Assembly (NCBI RefSeq): GCF_030813435.1
Contig: NZ_JAUSUG010000001.1
Span: forward strand, 124,001 to 188,000
DNA length: 64,000 nucleotides
Direction of reading: 5' to 3'
Source of the DNA: Evansella vedderi
Lineage (GTDB): Bacteria; Bacillota; Bacilli; Bacillales; Salisediminibacteriaceae
Part shown: in pieces, positions 35,173 through 43,784 of the stretch
How the letters are laid out: the number at the start of each line of letters is the position of its first letter
How positions within the stretch are numbered: position 1 is the first letter of the stretch
Notes under the pieces: generated by a model
Databases searched by the model: none
Seen by the model: only the letters and a program-made list of their open reading frames with translations
Told to the model about the DNA's origin: nothing
Translations under genes and position numbers: made by a program

Positions 35173-35709
35173 ATGATTATCTATGACGCAGGGGACTTAC
35201 ATCTTCCAGCCTCTGTTCTTACGATAGGGAGTTTTGACGGAATTCATAAAGGACATCAGACACTTCTATTAAAAGCTAAAGAAAGAGCAAATCGTCTTAA
35301 TGCTCCATTTGTTGTATTTACATTTGATCCTCCTCCAAAAGTTTTTTTGACTGGCTGTAAGCAACTTATGCCATTGGATGATAAATTGGAACGACTGAAA
35401 GAAATAGGCGTGGACTACGTGATTATCGCTAAATTTAATAAAGCATTTATGCAAAAAGAAGTTTCAGAATTTATCAAAGAGATACACGACTTAAATCCGT
35501 TAGAAATCTGGGAAGGACCAAATTTTTTGTTTGGAAAAAACAGAGAAGGAACAATTGAAGTATTGCGAAAACATTTCGACGTAAATATTGTAAGTCTGCT
35601 TATATGTTCTCAGGGGAAAATGATTTCTTCCTCTCGTATTCGGGAACTTCTGAAACAAGGCGAAATAATTGAAGCAGATAGGCTTTTAGGGGATTATACC
35701 TTTAAATAA
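35173..35709 (+). CDS. Stand-alone FAD synthetase (RibF N-terminal domain)
   Basis: A 178-aa protein with only the adenylyltransferase half of bifunctional RibF. The HxGH-class nucleotide motif VLTIGSFDGIHKGHQTLLL is at residues 15-33, the FTFDPPPKVFL segment follows, and the SSSRIRELLKQG motif lies near the C-terminus. The riboflavin-kinase domain is absent. A GGGGGG-type site precedes the ATG, 20 bases after the HpaB-type gene. Its location suggests extra FMN-to-FAD conversion for the FADH2-dependent oxygenase; a pathway-specific adenylyl- or cytidylyltransferase is the alternative. Confidence 0.82.
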   Translation: MIIYDAGDLHLPASVLTIGSFDGIHKGHQTLLLKAKERANRLNAPFVVFTFDPPPKVFLTGCKQLMPLDDKLERLKEIGVDYVIIAKFNKAFMQKEVSEFIKEIHDLNPLEIWEGPNFLFGKNREGTIEVLRKHFDVNIVSLLICSQGKMISSSRIRELLKQGEIIEADRLLGDYTFK

Positions 35710-35778
35710 TGCCAATACGAAAGTAAACTCAAGAAAAATCTATTATTTCAATGATTTTCCTGAAAGGGGTATGGTCTA

Positions 35779-36210
35779 ATGAAAATTGAACGGTTTCGCA
35801 AATTTAAAACAGAACAGTTTTACCCATCACATATGGGAGAGGATTCGCATCACGTTTCAAATGAGTTTTCCATGGTAGTCAGGGCTGGAAACCATATTTT
35901 TATGAGGGGACAAACAGGTTTTGACTTAGAGGGTAACTTTCACGGAGAAAACGATGTTATTGAACAAACAGAAAATGCTTGCCGGTGTATTAAACAGCTC
36001 CTTGAAGAAGCAGGGGGGAGAATGGAGGATGTTTGTAAACTTACAACCTATGTTACAGACCGTTCCTTCCGAAAAGATGTTTATAGTGTTATAGCAAAAC
36101 ATTTTGATGGCGTTTATCCAGTTAGTACAGGATTAGTGGTAGATGGGCTGGCATTACCGGAAATGCTTGTGGAGATCGATGTGGAAGCAGTTATTACTGG
36201 TGAAGAATAA
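35779..36210 (+). CDS. RidA-family (YjgF/YER057c/UK114) protein
   Basis: A 143-aa RidA-like protein. RidA enzymes hydrolyse reactive enamines/imines, and RutC in the uracil pathway is a homologue. Seen here: MRGQTGFDLEGNFHGENDVI, ACRCIKQLLEEAGGRMEDVC (typical helix), and LTTYVTDRSFRKDVYSVI, then VDGLALPEMLVEIDVEAV with the conserved Glu. GAAAGGGG lies ahead of the ATG. A heterocycle ring-opening pathway produces enamine or aminoacrylate-like intermediates, matching its presence with an oxygenase and an N-carbamoyl hydrolase. Confidence 0.88.
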   Translation: MKIERFRKFKTEQFYPSHMGEDSHHVSNEFSMVVRAGNHIFMRGQTGFDLEGNFHGENDVIEQTENACRCIKQLLEEAGGRMEDVCKLTTYVTDRSFRKDVYSVIAKHFDGVYPVSTGLVVDGLALPEMLVEIDVEAVITGEE

Positions 36211-36291
36211 ATAGCAAATTAAATAAATGAAAATAGTGTTTAAAGCAATCTATTTACTGGTACTCTTCGTTTTTAGAAGGAGGAATGAAAC

Positions 36292-36981
36292 ATGAAAGTA
36301 ACCACTACTTTCTCAGTAGCGGGCAGGTGTGATCAAACAGGTGCCTTAGGAGCAATTGTTACGTCTAGCAGTCCCGCAGTTGGTGCTAGATGTCCGTGGG
36401 TTAAGTCAGGTGTTGGTGTTGTTTTATCACAAAATGTAACAGATCCTAGGTTAGGGGAGATAGGTCTATCGACTCTGGCAAATGGTTATGATGCTAACGC
36501 AGCGATACGCACTATGGTGGCAGCATCTGACTTTAAAGAATATCGTCAGTTAGCAGTAGTTGATGCTTCAGGAAAATCAAGTGTGTTTACAGGGGAAAAA
36601 GCTCTTGGTGTCCACGGAGAATATTGTGATACGAATATAGCATGTGTTGGAAATTTGTTATCTGATTCTAAGATTCCAGAAGCTATGGGACAAAAATTTA
36701 AGGAAAATTCCTCTCTATCCTTTCCAGAGAGACTAATCTTGTCATTAGAACATGGATTTGCGCTTGGTGGTGAAATGGATGATGAGCATTCCATTGCACT
36801 ATTAGTTTATGAAAAGGATGTTCCGTTTCCAGTGGTAGACCTTAGAGTGGATTATAGTGATGATCCCCTGGGAGATCTGAAAAAAGTGTGGGAAATCTAT
36901 CGCCCTCAGGCGGAAGATTATAAGGTGAGGGCACTTAACCCTGCACGAGCCCCTTCTTACGGTGTGATTGGGGATAAATAA
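36292..36981 (+). CDS. DUF1028 family protein (Ntn-hydrolase-like)
   Basis: A 229-aa DUF1028 protein. The N-terminal TTTFSVAGRCDQTGALGAIV is the family hallmark and resembles Ntn-hydrolase N-termini, with GARCPWVKSGVGVVLSQNV and GEKALGVHGEYCDTNIACVG following. The C-terminal FPVVDLRVDYSDDPLGDLKK is also conserved. GGAGGAAT precedes the ATG. The family often lies next to RidA and amidohydrolase genes and is presumed to hydrolyse an amide, but no reaction is established that I know. Third of four metabolic genes after the oxygenase. Confidence 0.85.
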   Translation: MKVTTTFSVAGRCDQTGALGAIVTSSSPAVGARCPWVKSGVGVVLSQNVTDPRLGEIGLSTLANGYDANAAIRTMVAASDFKEYRQLAVVDASGKSSVFTGEKALGVHGEYCDTNIACVGNLLSDSKIPEAMGQKFKENSSLSFPERLILSLEHGFALGGEMDDEHSIALLVYEKDVPFPVVDLRVDYSDDPLGDLKKVWEIYRPQAEDYKVRALNPARAPSYGVIGDK

Positions 36982-37022
36982 TTTTCTGCTATCAATTAGG
37001 AGAAGGAGAAGGCTTATTTAAT

Positions 37023-38264
37023 ATGGAGATAAATGTAGAACGGCTGCTTCAAGATATAGAAAGATATTCAGCATATGGAGCAAGTGATGTAGGCGGAGTG
37101 TCACGGCCGAGTTTTTCGGAGGCAGATCGAGAAGTGCGTTGTTTATTCATACAAGAATTAAAAGAGATGGGTTTAGCTGTTACAGTTGATGGTGCTGCAA
37201 ATATTTGGGGCAAGAAAAAAGGAAAAGGAAATAAAAAAGGGTCCATTGTCATCGGTTCCCATTTGGATACTGTTCCAAATGGGGGCAAATATGATGGTGC
37301 ATTAGGTACTTTAATGGCTAAAGAGCTAATAAAAACGTTATTTGAAAAGGGGGTTGTGTTACATCATGACCTAGAAATAGTTTCATTTACTGCAGAAGAA
37401 TCCAATGATTTTAACTTAGCGACATTTGGAAGCCGTTCGTTTACTGGCAAATTAACTGTTGAAGAGCTAGAAAAAGCAAGCGATCATAATGGGAAAATGC
37501 TTAAAGACGAGCTTAAGAAGGTGGGGGGTGGTTTAGATAAATTTCCTATGATGAGGACCATGGCTAAGGAAAAAAAAGCTTTTATTGAACTGCATATTGA
37601 GCAAGGAAAGAGATTAGAAAGCAGTAATTGCTCCGTTGCTATAGTAGATAGGTTTGTTGGGATGTATCGGAGCAATGTTCGGGTAGTTGGACAATCTAAT
37701 CATTCCGGAACAACAATGATGGAACATCGGGCAGATGCTTTAACTGCTGCAGCTGAGATGGTTCTAGAAGTAGAACGTCAATGTAAGGAGGATGATTCAG
37801 ACTTAGTGGGAACAGTAGGGAAGTTAAATGTTTTCCCAAATGCTACGAATATCATTCCAGGACAAGTAGAATTTCATTTTGAGGTTAGAGGCGGCGAGGA
37901 AAAACGAATCTATCAAGTGGTGGAAAAGGTGAAAGAAAAATGGAAAATCCTTGCGGAACACAGGGGAGTCGATTTTCATGAGGATGTATTTTTGGAGCAA
38001 GCTCCAATCCTTTTAGATCCATCTGTAGTGGATATTCTTAAAAATACAGCAGAGGAGATGAATGAACAGAATATAACCATGTCAAGTATGGCAATTCACG
38101 ATGCAGTACATATGGCATCTGTTGCACAAACGGCAATGCTTTTTGTGAAGAGCATAAACGGAAAGAGTCATTGTCCGGAAGAATACAGCGCGAAAGAAGA
38201 TATTAGAAAGGCCGGGAACCTTATGTTAAAAAGTATTATTAATTTAGATAAGAATCTACTCTAG
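37023..38264 (+). CDS. M20-family N-carbamoyl-amino acid hydrolase/allantoate amidohydrolase type
   Basis: A 413-aa dinuclear-metal amidohydrolase. Motifs: VIGSHLDTVPNGGKYDGALG (His and Asp metal ligands), FTAEESNDFNLATFGSRSFTG (bridging Glu), ELHIEQGKRLE (His), SNHSGTTMMEHRADALTAAA in the dimerisation domain, and HDAVHMASV near the end. This subgroup releases ammonia and CO2 from N-carbamoyl or ureide compounds (beta-ureidopropionase, allantoate amidohydrolase). A GGAGAAGGAG site lies upstream. It points to a urea-type or carbamoyl intermediate in the pathway started by the HpaB-type oxygenase. Confidence 0.88.
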   Translation: MEINVERLLQDIERYSAYGASDVGGVSRPSFSEADREVRCLFIQELKEMGLAVTVDGAANIWGKKKGKGNKKGSIVIGSHLDTVPNGGKYDGALGTLMAKELIKTLFEKGVVLHHDLEIVSFTAEESNDFNLATFGSRSFTGKLTVEELEKASDHNGKMLKDELKKVGGGLDKFPMMRTMAKEKKAFIELHIEQGKRLESSNCSVAIVDRFVGMYRSNVRVVGQSNHSGTTMMEHRADALTAAAEMVLEVERQCKEDDSDLVGTVGKLNVFPNATNIIPGQVEFHFEVRGGEEKRIYQVVEKVKEKWKILAEHRGVDFHEDVFLEQAPILLDPSVVDILKNTAEEMNEQNITMSSMAIHDAVHMASVAQTAMLFVKSINGKSHCPEEYSAKEDIRKAGNLMLKSIINLDKNLL

Positions 38265-38364
38265 CAGAAAGAGTCTTTAACTTACAGGTAGGTCTTTTTT
38301 ATACTGATTTAACAACATAGCCATTGTTTTAAATATTCTAATTGTTGCAATATTCGAAATAGTA

Positions 38365-38393
38365 TTGACACATCGTGAGAATTTTTATATAAA
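38365..38393 (+). promoter_or_regulatory. Sigma-A promoter of the symporter pair
   Basis: TTGACA (38365-38370), 17-base spacer, TATAAA (38388-38393), about 90 bases ahead of the small membrane gene. Confidence 0.7.
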
Positions 38394-38481
38394 GTATATA
38401 AGGAAAAATACTTTATGTATTCCTTAAATAGAAGTGAGAAACTAAATGCTAGGCAATTTTATATTTAGGGGAGGTGTTAGT

Positions 38482-38688
38482 ATGAGTAATACAAAGTATA
38501 GTAATAAAAGAATTTTACTACTAATCCTACTATTCGTTGCTTCTCTGTTTATTTTTATTGGTATTGGGATAGCTTCCAATAATGTAACTATTTTGGGACT
38601 TCCGTTAGACTTATTTTTTCTTTGGATATTTATGATCTTAGTAATTCCTTTTATGTGGTTCTTGTTTAGCAAGATAAAAACTAATTAA
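38482..38688 (+). CDS. Small two-TM membrane protein, symporter partner
   Basis: A 68-aa protein with a charged start (MSNTKYSNKR) and two hydrophobic helices (ILLLILLFVASLFIFIGIGI and LDLFFLWIFMILVIPFMWFL). This is the DUF3311-like layout often found just before SSS-family symporters. The ATG at 38482 follows GGGGAGG. It ends 28 bases before the symporter, so it probably forms a small subunit or assembly partner. Confidence 0.7.
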   Translation: MSNTKYSNKRILLLILLFVASLFIFIGIGIASNNVTILGLPLDLFFLWIFMILVIPFMWFLFSKIKTN

Positions 38689-38715
38689 TCTAATATTATA
38701 TGAGAGGAGTACTTT

Positions 38716-40137
38716 ATGGATATTACTATTATTGTAATTTCAGTCTATCTAATTTGCATGGTAATTATCGGGTTTTTATACCGGAAAAAAGCGTCAAAAG
38801 GTATGGAAAGTTATTTAGTTGCAGATAGAAGCATGGGACCAATTATTGGTGGTGGAGCGCTAGCATCAACTTATGCAAGTACATCAAGTTTTCTAGGTAG
38901 CCTAGGAGCTATGTATGTATTCGGAATTTCCTTTGGACTTTGGCAGAACACAGGAGTATTAATAGGGTTTCTAATATCTTCTTTATTTTTAGCTCCTAAA
39001 TTCAGAAAATTCGGATTAGTAAGTTTCTCACAGTTCTTTGAAAGTAGATATGATAAAAGAGTTCGTGGGGTTGGTGCTTTAATTACGATAGCAACGATGT
39101 TTGTTTATATTATGGTTCAATTACAAGGTGGCGCCTATGCCATGCAGTTTGTTCTAGGTACTACCTTTTCTCAAGGTGTAATAATAATTGGATCCATTTT
39201 CATTATCTATGTCGTATTAGGAGGTAGTCACTCTTCTATTAAAGCAAGCTTTATTCAATTTTTAATGATGGTAATAGCAATGTTTTCCGTTGTAATGGTT
39301 GCTATTTTCTCAAATCCTTGGGGTGAAATAACTACACAAGCCCTTGCAACGGAACCAGCATTTTTCAATTTATGGGGATCGCAGGGAGTATTGTATTCCT
39401 TAAGTGTTGGTTTAATGATGAGCTTAGGTGTTATGAGTTCACCGCATGTTTATATGATGTACATGGTTACAAAATCAGAGAAAGTTGCTCAAAAAACAAC
39501 AGCTTTAGCTACAACATACTTAAGTTTATTTTATTTTTCACTTCTATTTGTTGCAGTCTATATTATGTCACAATTCCCTTCCATAGAAAATCCAGACATG
39601 GGATACTTTTATACATTAGATGTGTTTCCAGCTGTTATCGTCGGTTTATTTATTGCTGCTGTTTTAGCTGCAGCGATGTCCTCGACAGATGCTCAATTAC
39701 TTAATGCGACTGGGGCTATAACAAATGATATTTACAGTGTAATTTATGGAAAACCTATATCCTCTTCCAAGGTTGTATTAATTAACCGAGTTATAGCGGT
39801 TATATTAGGGTCTTTAGCAATAATTGTGTCTTTAAATCCTCCTCAGTTAATCCTTTTTGTTATGGCTCTGGCTCAATCAATGATGATTGGTGCATTCTTA
39901 GTACCGTTAGTTCTCGGTCTTTGGTGGAAAAAAGCTACAGCCAATGGTGCTTTAGCAGGTATGTTCGGCGGTTTTGGTATCGCTTTAATTACTCAATTTA
40001 TCCCAATGCCTAATCCATTTCTAGGTGGTCCATTAGGTGCAATAGTATCACTTATTATCATGGTTTCCGTGAGCTTAATGGATAAAAGTAATCGAATTGA
40101 CTATGAAAGTGATAATAAAAAAGTTTTAACCAAATAA
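38716..40137 (+). CDS. Sodium:solute symporter (SSS family)
   Basis: A 473-aa sodium-coupled transporter with about thirteen helices. Features are a first helix IIVISVYLICMVIIGFLY, then MESYLVADRSMGPIIGGGAL, TYASTSSFLGSLGAMYVFG, and the sodium-site helix VLAAAMSSTDAQLLNATGAI. Related proteins take up pantothenate, proline, urea-like or carboxylate compounds. GAGAGGAG precedes the ATG. As the last gene of the oxygenase/RidA/DUF1028/M20 group it is the likely substrate importer. A palindromic repeat begins at its stop codon. Confidence 0.9.
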   Translation: MDITIIVISVYLICMVIIGFLYRKKASKGMESYLVADRSMGPIIGGGALASTYASTSSFLGSLGAMYVFGISFGLWQNTGVLIGFLISSLFLAPKFRKFGLVSFSQFFESRYDKRVRGVGALITIATMFVYIMVQLQGGAYAMQFVLGTTFSQGVIIIGSIFIIYVVLGGSHSSIKASFIQFLMMVIAMFSVVMVAIFSNPWGEITTQALATEPAFFNLWGSQGVLYSLSVGLMMSLGVMSSPHVYMMYMVTKSEKVAQKTTALATTYLSLFYFSLLFVAVYIMSQFPSIENPDMGYFYTLDVFPAVIVGLFIAAVLAAAMSSTDAQLLNATGAITNDIYSVIYGKPISSSKVVLINRVIAVILGSLAIIVSLNPPQLILFVMALAQSMMIGAFLVPLVLGLWWKKATANGALAGMFGGFGIALITQFIPMPNPFLGGPLGAIVSLIIMVSVSLMDKSNRIDYESDNKKVLTK

Positions 40138-40138
40138 T

Positions 40139-40185
40139 GGGGACAGGTACCTAATGGGGACAGTGGGGACAGGTACCTCGTCCCT
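40139..40185. repeat. GGGACA palindromic repeat, copy 3 (doubled)
   Basis: GGGGACAGGTACCT occurs twice in 47 bases, followed by CGTCCCTTGTTATG. It starts at the stop codon of the symporter gene. Confidence 0.8.
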
Positions 40186-40509
40186 TGTTATGAAGAAGTA
40201 TTTGAATTTTAGGAGTTCTGGTTTTCCGTGCCTATCACCGCTCGGATTTTGTCGAAAGTTACTATTAAAATGTTAAAGTAGATTAGTATTAGGAAGGGAG
40301 GAGGATGACGGTTTTCTTCCACCTCCCTTTCCTTCACAATCTCGTAGATTAACCCAAAAAGCCTTCAAAAGAAACTTTGAGGGCCTTTTCGTCGTGTACA
40401 CTGGTAATTTACGTTTGGATAAAGCAGTCCCGTAGAGAAAACTCCAAGGGGACTACTTTATCTATCTAAAATCTTATCATTATAATTTTGTAGTAGAACT
40501 GCATGTGAG
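40186..40509. other. Intergenic region with three successive hairpins
   Basis: Hairpins at 40291-40333 (AGGAAGGGAGG, CCTCCCTTTCCT), at about 40356-40390 (GCCTTCAAA, TTTGAGGGC) and at 40419-40463. The last is placed to terminate the minus-strand xylanase gene. No gene is seen. Confidence 0.6.
40419..40463 (-). terminator. Terminator of the xylanase gene
   Basis: GATAAAG(C)AGTCCC pairs with GGGACTACTTTATC over a 17-base loop. Confidence 0.6.
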
Positions 40510-42312
40510 TTATTTCATACTATTAATAAAAAATGTATCTGGAGGCATGATTATAATCTTATCTTCCATCACTGGATGGGATTTAAGAAAATCAAATACT
40601 GCTCTCCTGTATGCACGATTGGATAATTCCAATTCTCCCACCTTAATGGAGTGCGGCTCGTTATTAAAATATTTCTTAGGACCCATCAACCTGGCAACAT
40701 CGCTGATAAAATTCCCGCCATTTCTTCCATTTCTATAAGCAGGCTTCATATCATTGTAATCAAGGATTATCTCAGCAACTTTGGAGGCAGGGACTGGTTT
40801 TACATAATAAGGATCAACGCCCAAGTAACCCTCGGGATCGGACACAGCGTAGAAAGCGTCCTTCGGGGAGAAATCACTGTTCCACAGTAGCGGATTGTGA
40901 CCTCTTCTCCAACTTTGCATGTCATTCAGACCCCAGAATGTAACGCGGTCGATACTAGCTGCGTAATTCTTATAGATTCTGAAGTATTCGGCGAAAATCT
41001 CGGCCTGGATTACTTCAATCTCGGAGCCGTTAGTTATACCGCGATCAATCCAGTAATTTCTCTGTTCCTCTGTGCCTTGCGAACCGATTATATGTTCAAT
41101 CCCACGATCTCTCAAATCCATGTAACCTGCAAATGAATTGCCAGTGGGCTGGGCGTTCCAGGGAAACCAGGCAAACAGATCAAGCTCACTAATGATAAGA
41201 TCGACTCCAGCTTCCAGGAGATTAAGGATGCCGTTTTCCACGCTGGAAGGCGGGGTATCCATAATGTAGTTGTGGGACTGCATACCCACACCCTCGATTA
41301 ACTGGCGAGGATCTTCTGGATACTCTTTCTTGTAGCGCTCGTTAAGTTCTTTAACCATCATCGCGGTCAGCTTCGACTTGCCATCCTGGTACATATTAAA
41401 GTCGTTGTAGAATAACTTCGCGTCAGTATATTTACGGGCAAACACGAAGGCATCATAGATGAAGTCGCTCGGGTCTTCGCCTTCTACCATACCGTTGCTG
41501 TAAGCCTTATACCAGCCGCTCTGGTTTCCTTGACGAAGATAATCTTTCCAATTGGCGTCTTCAGGAATGGTTGACACTCCATCAACGAATGCCTCGTTGA
41601 CGACGTCCCAACTTGTGACTACACCAGGATAATATGTGTCGAAGTGCTCGACTACGGTTTTGATATAGCGCTCCATGTTTTCTCTGGCCTGTTCTCTCGT
41701 GTAGTCGCCATTAGTACCACCGTTGAGCCAGTTAGGAGACTGGCCGTGCCACACCAGCACGTGTCCGTGCACGGTTATGCCGTTTTCTTGTGCTTCTCTA
41801 ACAAACTGGTCGGAGACGTGGTCCGACCCCTCGTAAATTCTAAAAGTACCCTCCTCCCCGGCACCTCCAAAAGAAAGGAGGCTGGGTTTCATGTGATTTT
41901 CTGCGGTGAGTGAGTTAAAGTGAGTAGATGTCAACAAACCGCGAGTATTACTCGGATCTAAGTTGCCAGGGCCGCTATAAATGTTACCCATTTCGAAGTA
42001 ATTCTCATAGGTTTTCCAAAGTGACTCAGAACCGTTTCGGACCCTCAGTGCTGTGATACGTTTGTTTAAAGCATCGATTGCAGCGTTAATTTCGTCCGCC
42101 GTGGCGTTTGGATCGTCAATGAGAGCCTTTACTCTATCGTATTCCATTTTGGCCAACCGATACGTGGCTGGGGTATAAACATTCTCATCAAGCGCTTCGA
42201 ACTCATCTATGACCGTCTGCAGAGTGTTATCATCGGTATTAGCCAAGGCCTGCATTGTAAAAGCCCCCGCCAGAAGAGCAACCATCGAACAAATAAACAA
42301 TAACTTTTTCAT
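40510..42312 (-). CDS. Secreted GH10 endo-1,4-beta-xylanase with N-terminal FIVAR-like module
   Basis: A 600-aa secreted xylanase. A Sec signal (MKKLLFICSMVALLAGAFTM, cleaved near ALA) is followed by a helical FIVAR-like repeat (about 30-95, with YDRVKALIDDPNATADEINA). The GH10 barrel spans about 100-500: GHVLVWHGQSPNWLN, the acid/base Glu in TSWDVVNEAFVDG, KLFYNDFN, IEGVGMQSHNYI, the nucleophile Glu in DLIISELDLFAW, and VTFWGLNDMQSWR. A ~100-residue C-terminal extension (from about 500, ASKVAEIILDYNDMKPAYRN) is not part of GH10. Base composition is visibly richer in G+C than the flanks, suggesting transfer. Monocistronic, with no other xylan genes beside it. Confidence 0.92.
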   Translation of the reverse strand: MKKLLFICSMVALLAGAFTMQALANTDDNTLQTVIDEFEALDENVYTPATYRLAKMEYDRVKALIDDPNATADEINAAIDALNKRITALRVRNGSESLWKTYENYFEMGNIYSGPGNLDPSNTRGLLTSTHFNSLTAENHMKPSLLSFGGAGEEGTFRIYEGSDHVSDQFVREAQENGITVHGHVLVWHGQSPNWLNGGTNGDYTREQARENMERYIKTVVEHFDTYYPGVVTSWDVVNEAFVDGVSTIPEDANWKDYLRQGNQSGWYKAYSNGMVEGEDPSDFIYDAFVFARKYTDAKLFYNDFNMYQDGKSKLTAMMVKELNERYKKEYPEDPRQLIEGVGMQSHNYIMDTPPSSVENGILNLLEAGVDLIISELDLFAWFPWNAQPTGNSFAGYMDLRDRGIEHIIGSQGTEEQRNYWIDRGITNGSEIEVIQAEIFAEYFRIYKNYAASIDRVTFWGLNDMQSWRRGHNPLLWNSDFSPKDAFYAVSDPEGYLGVDPYYVKPVPASKVAEIILDYNDMKPAYRNGRNGGNFISDVARLMGPKKYFNNEPHSIKVGELELSNRAYRRAVFDFLKSHPVMEDKIIIMPPDTFFINSMK

Positions 42313-43107
42313 CTATTTCATCCTTTCTTTTAACATAGCTGTATACTTCTTGACTCTCACACTACTTTTTCAGCTGTTAGTCTCTCTTTTAAATATTCGG
42401 CTTAAATAGTTTGGACTTACGTTACACTATTCTATTTTTCACTTGGACTGTCTTAACAGTATGGCCTCCTATATCAATCCTTAGCTGATAGGTTCCCTTT
42501 GATAGATGTTGTTACTGCTACTTTCCCTTGAACAACATCAAGGTCAGAAAGCTGAGTCCGAGTTTATAAATCAGACGTAACATATGGAGTTACAGAGTAT
42601 GTAACAAAGCTTGCATTATAACCATCAAAGTTTAACTCAGCTTATAATCAGTATCATTCTCGTTAATTGCCCCCTTCCCCTGAACCAAATGCAATAAAGC
42701 GGATCTCTTTAATCGGTATTGTAAGCGCGATATATACGTGCAAACTCAAGCATTAACCACTCCTGTAGCTATGTTATTTGCTAGGAGCATCTACAACACT
42801 GTCATAGTGAGCCCTCTTCATCATTGATTCCACGCTTTCCTTCAAAGAAAGATTGTTCACTACTAAACTAGCTACAAAATTAGGAACCTCCTTTTCCAAT
42901 AAATTAATTTCGTAAGTATCATTGTATAGAAATGTTTACTAAATAAAAACAGTGAAAATTAGTAATTTTTAGACAAATAGTACCCTGATAGGACACGTGC
43001 TTATAGAATTTTCTCCAAAATATAATCCATTCGTATTAGTTAACTCGAATAATATCTCGAATACTGCCTACCGATATTTCAATAAGTCGAAATAATAGGG
43101 AGAGTGA
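42313..43107. other. Intergenic region with possible decayed coding sequence
   Basis: About 800 bases upstream of the xylanase. On the minus strand 42440-42760 translates in patches of protein-like sequence (for example SFVTYSVTPYVTSD and LSDLDVVQGKVAVTTSIKG) interrupted by stops. This may be the remains of a secreted beta-sandwich protein. No intact gene, RNA or strong hairpin is seen. Confidence 0.35.
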
Positions 43108-43188
43108 CAGGGGGACAGGAAGGGACAGGTACCTCGTCCCAGAGGATTTTGCGATTGGACAGGGATAATTAACCTTTCCCTGTGTCCC
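43108..43188. repeat. GGGACA palindromic repeat, copy 4 (compound)
   Basis: GGGGACAGGAAGGGACAGGT, then ACCTCGTCCC, and a second hairpin GGACAGGG / CCCTGTGTCC at 43158-43188. Confidence 0.7.
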
Positions 43189-43269
43189 AATAGATAGTTA
43201 TTCAAAGAATAAATGATCAAGCAATCATTAAAGGAAGAAGCCTAATCAATTTTGGTGGACTGAGGGGAG

Positions 43270-43751
43270 AGGGATTCACCAATTGGTAAAAATATATTCA
43301 AGTTAGATCATAAAACTTGGTTAATTGACTATGGAGAGAGAGTAATCGAGGAAATGTGGGTTAAAAGAGATTCAAACTCACTAGACCATCAGTACATTTT
43401 CTTACAGTGTGCAGGAATGCCTAAATTCGGTATTTACTTAGGTGATTCCAAGTATGAAGAGGCTGCTTGGTTTATGGATAGATACTTTACTAGAAGTGAA
43501 TATGATAACGGAGTAGCAAAAATGACGGTAAAAGTGTGTGGTTAAATGGGGAAGCCCAATTAAGAACCAGAGAAATGGAACGGGATTTCTTATTTATAGG
43601 CACTAGGTATCATCCAATTATTCTATCTGAGAATAGTATTATGATAGAAGAAGATTACAAAAAGTTAAAGTTTTATAGTAGAGTTGAAAAGAGTGACCTA
43701 GCTAGTTTAGATAACATGAAAAAACATCGTATCTCAATGCTTATGAGTTAA
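43270..43751 (+). pseudogene. Unrecognised gene broken by a 2-bp insertion
   Basis: One frame reads IGKNIFKLDHKTWLIDYGER and continues through QYIFLQCAGMPKFGIYLGDS and FMDRYFTRSEYDNGVAKMTV, stopping at 43545. The next frame from 43536 reads LNGEAQLRTREMERDFLFIG to 43751. Removing one TG from GTGTGTGG near 43532 joins them as KVWLNGEAQL, giving about 160 codons. No start codon is found upstream of 43282, where a stop occurs. I do not recognise the protein. Confidence 0.55.
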
Positions 43752-43784
43752 GGGGAGCGTGCGAGAGACACGCGAGACAGAGGG

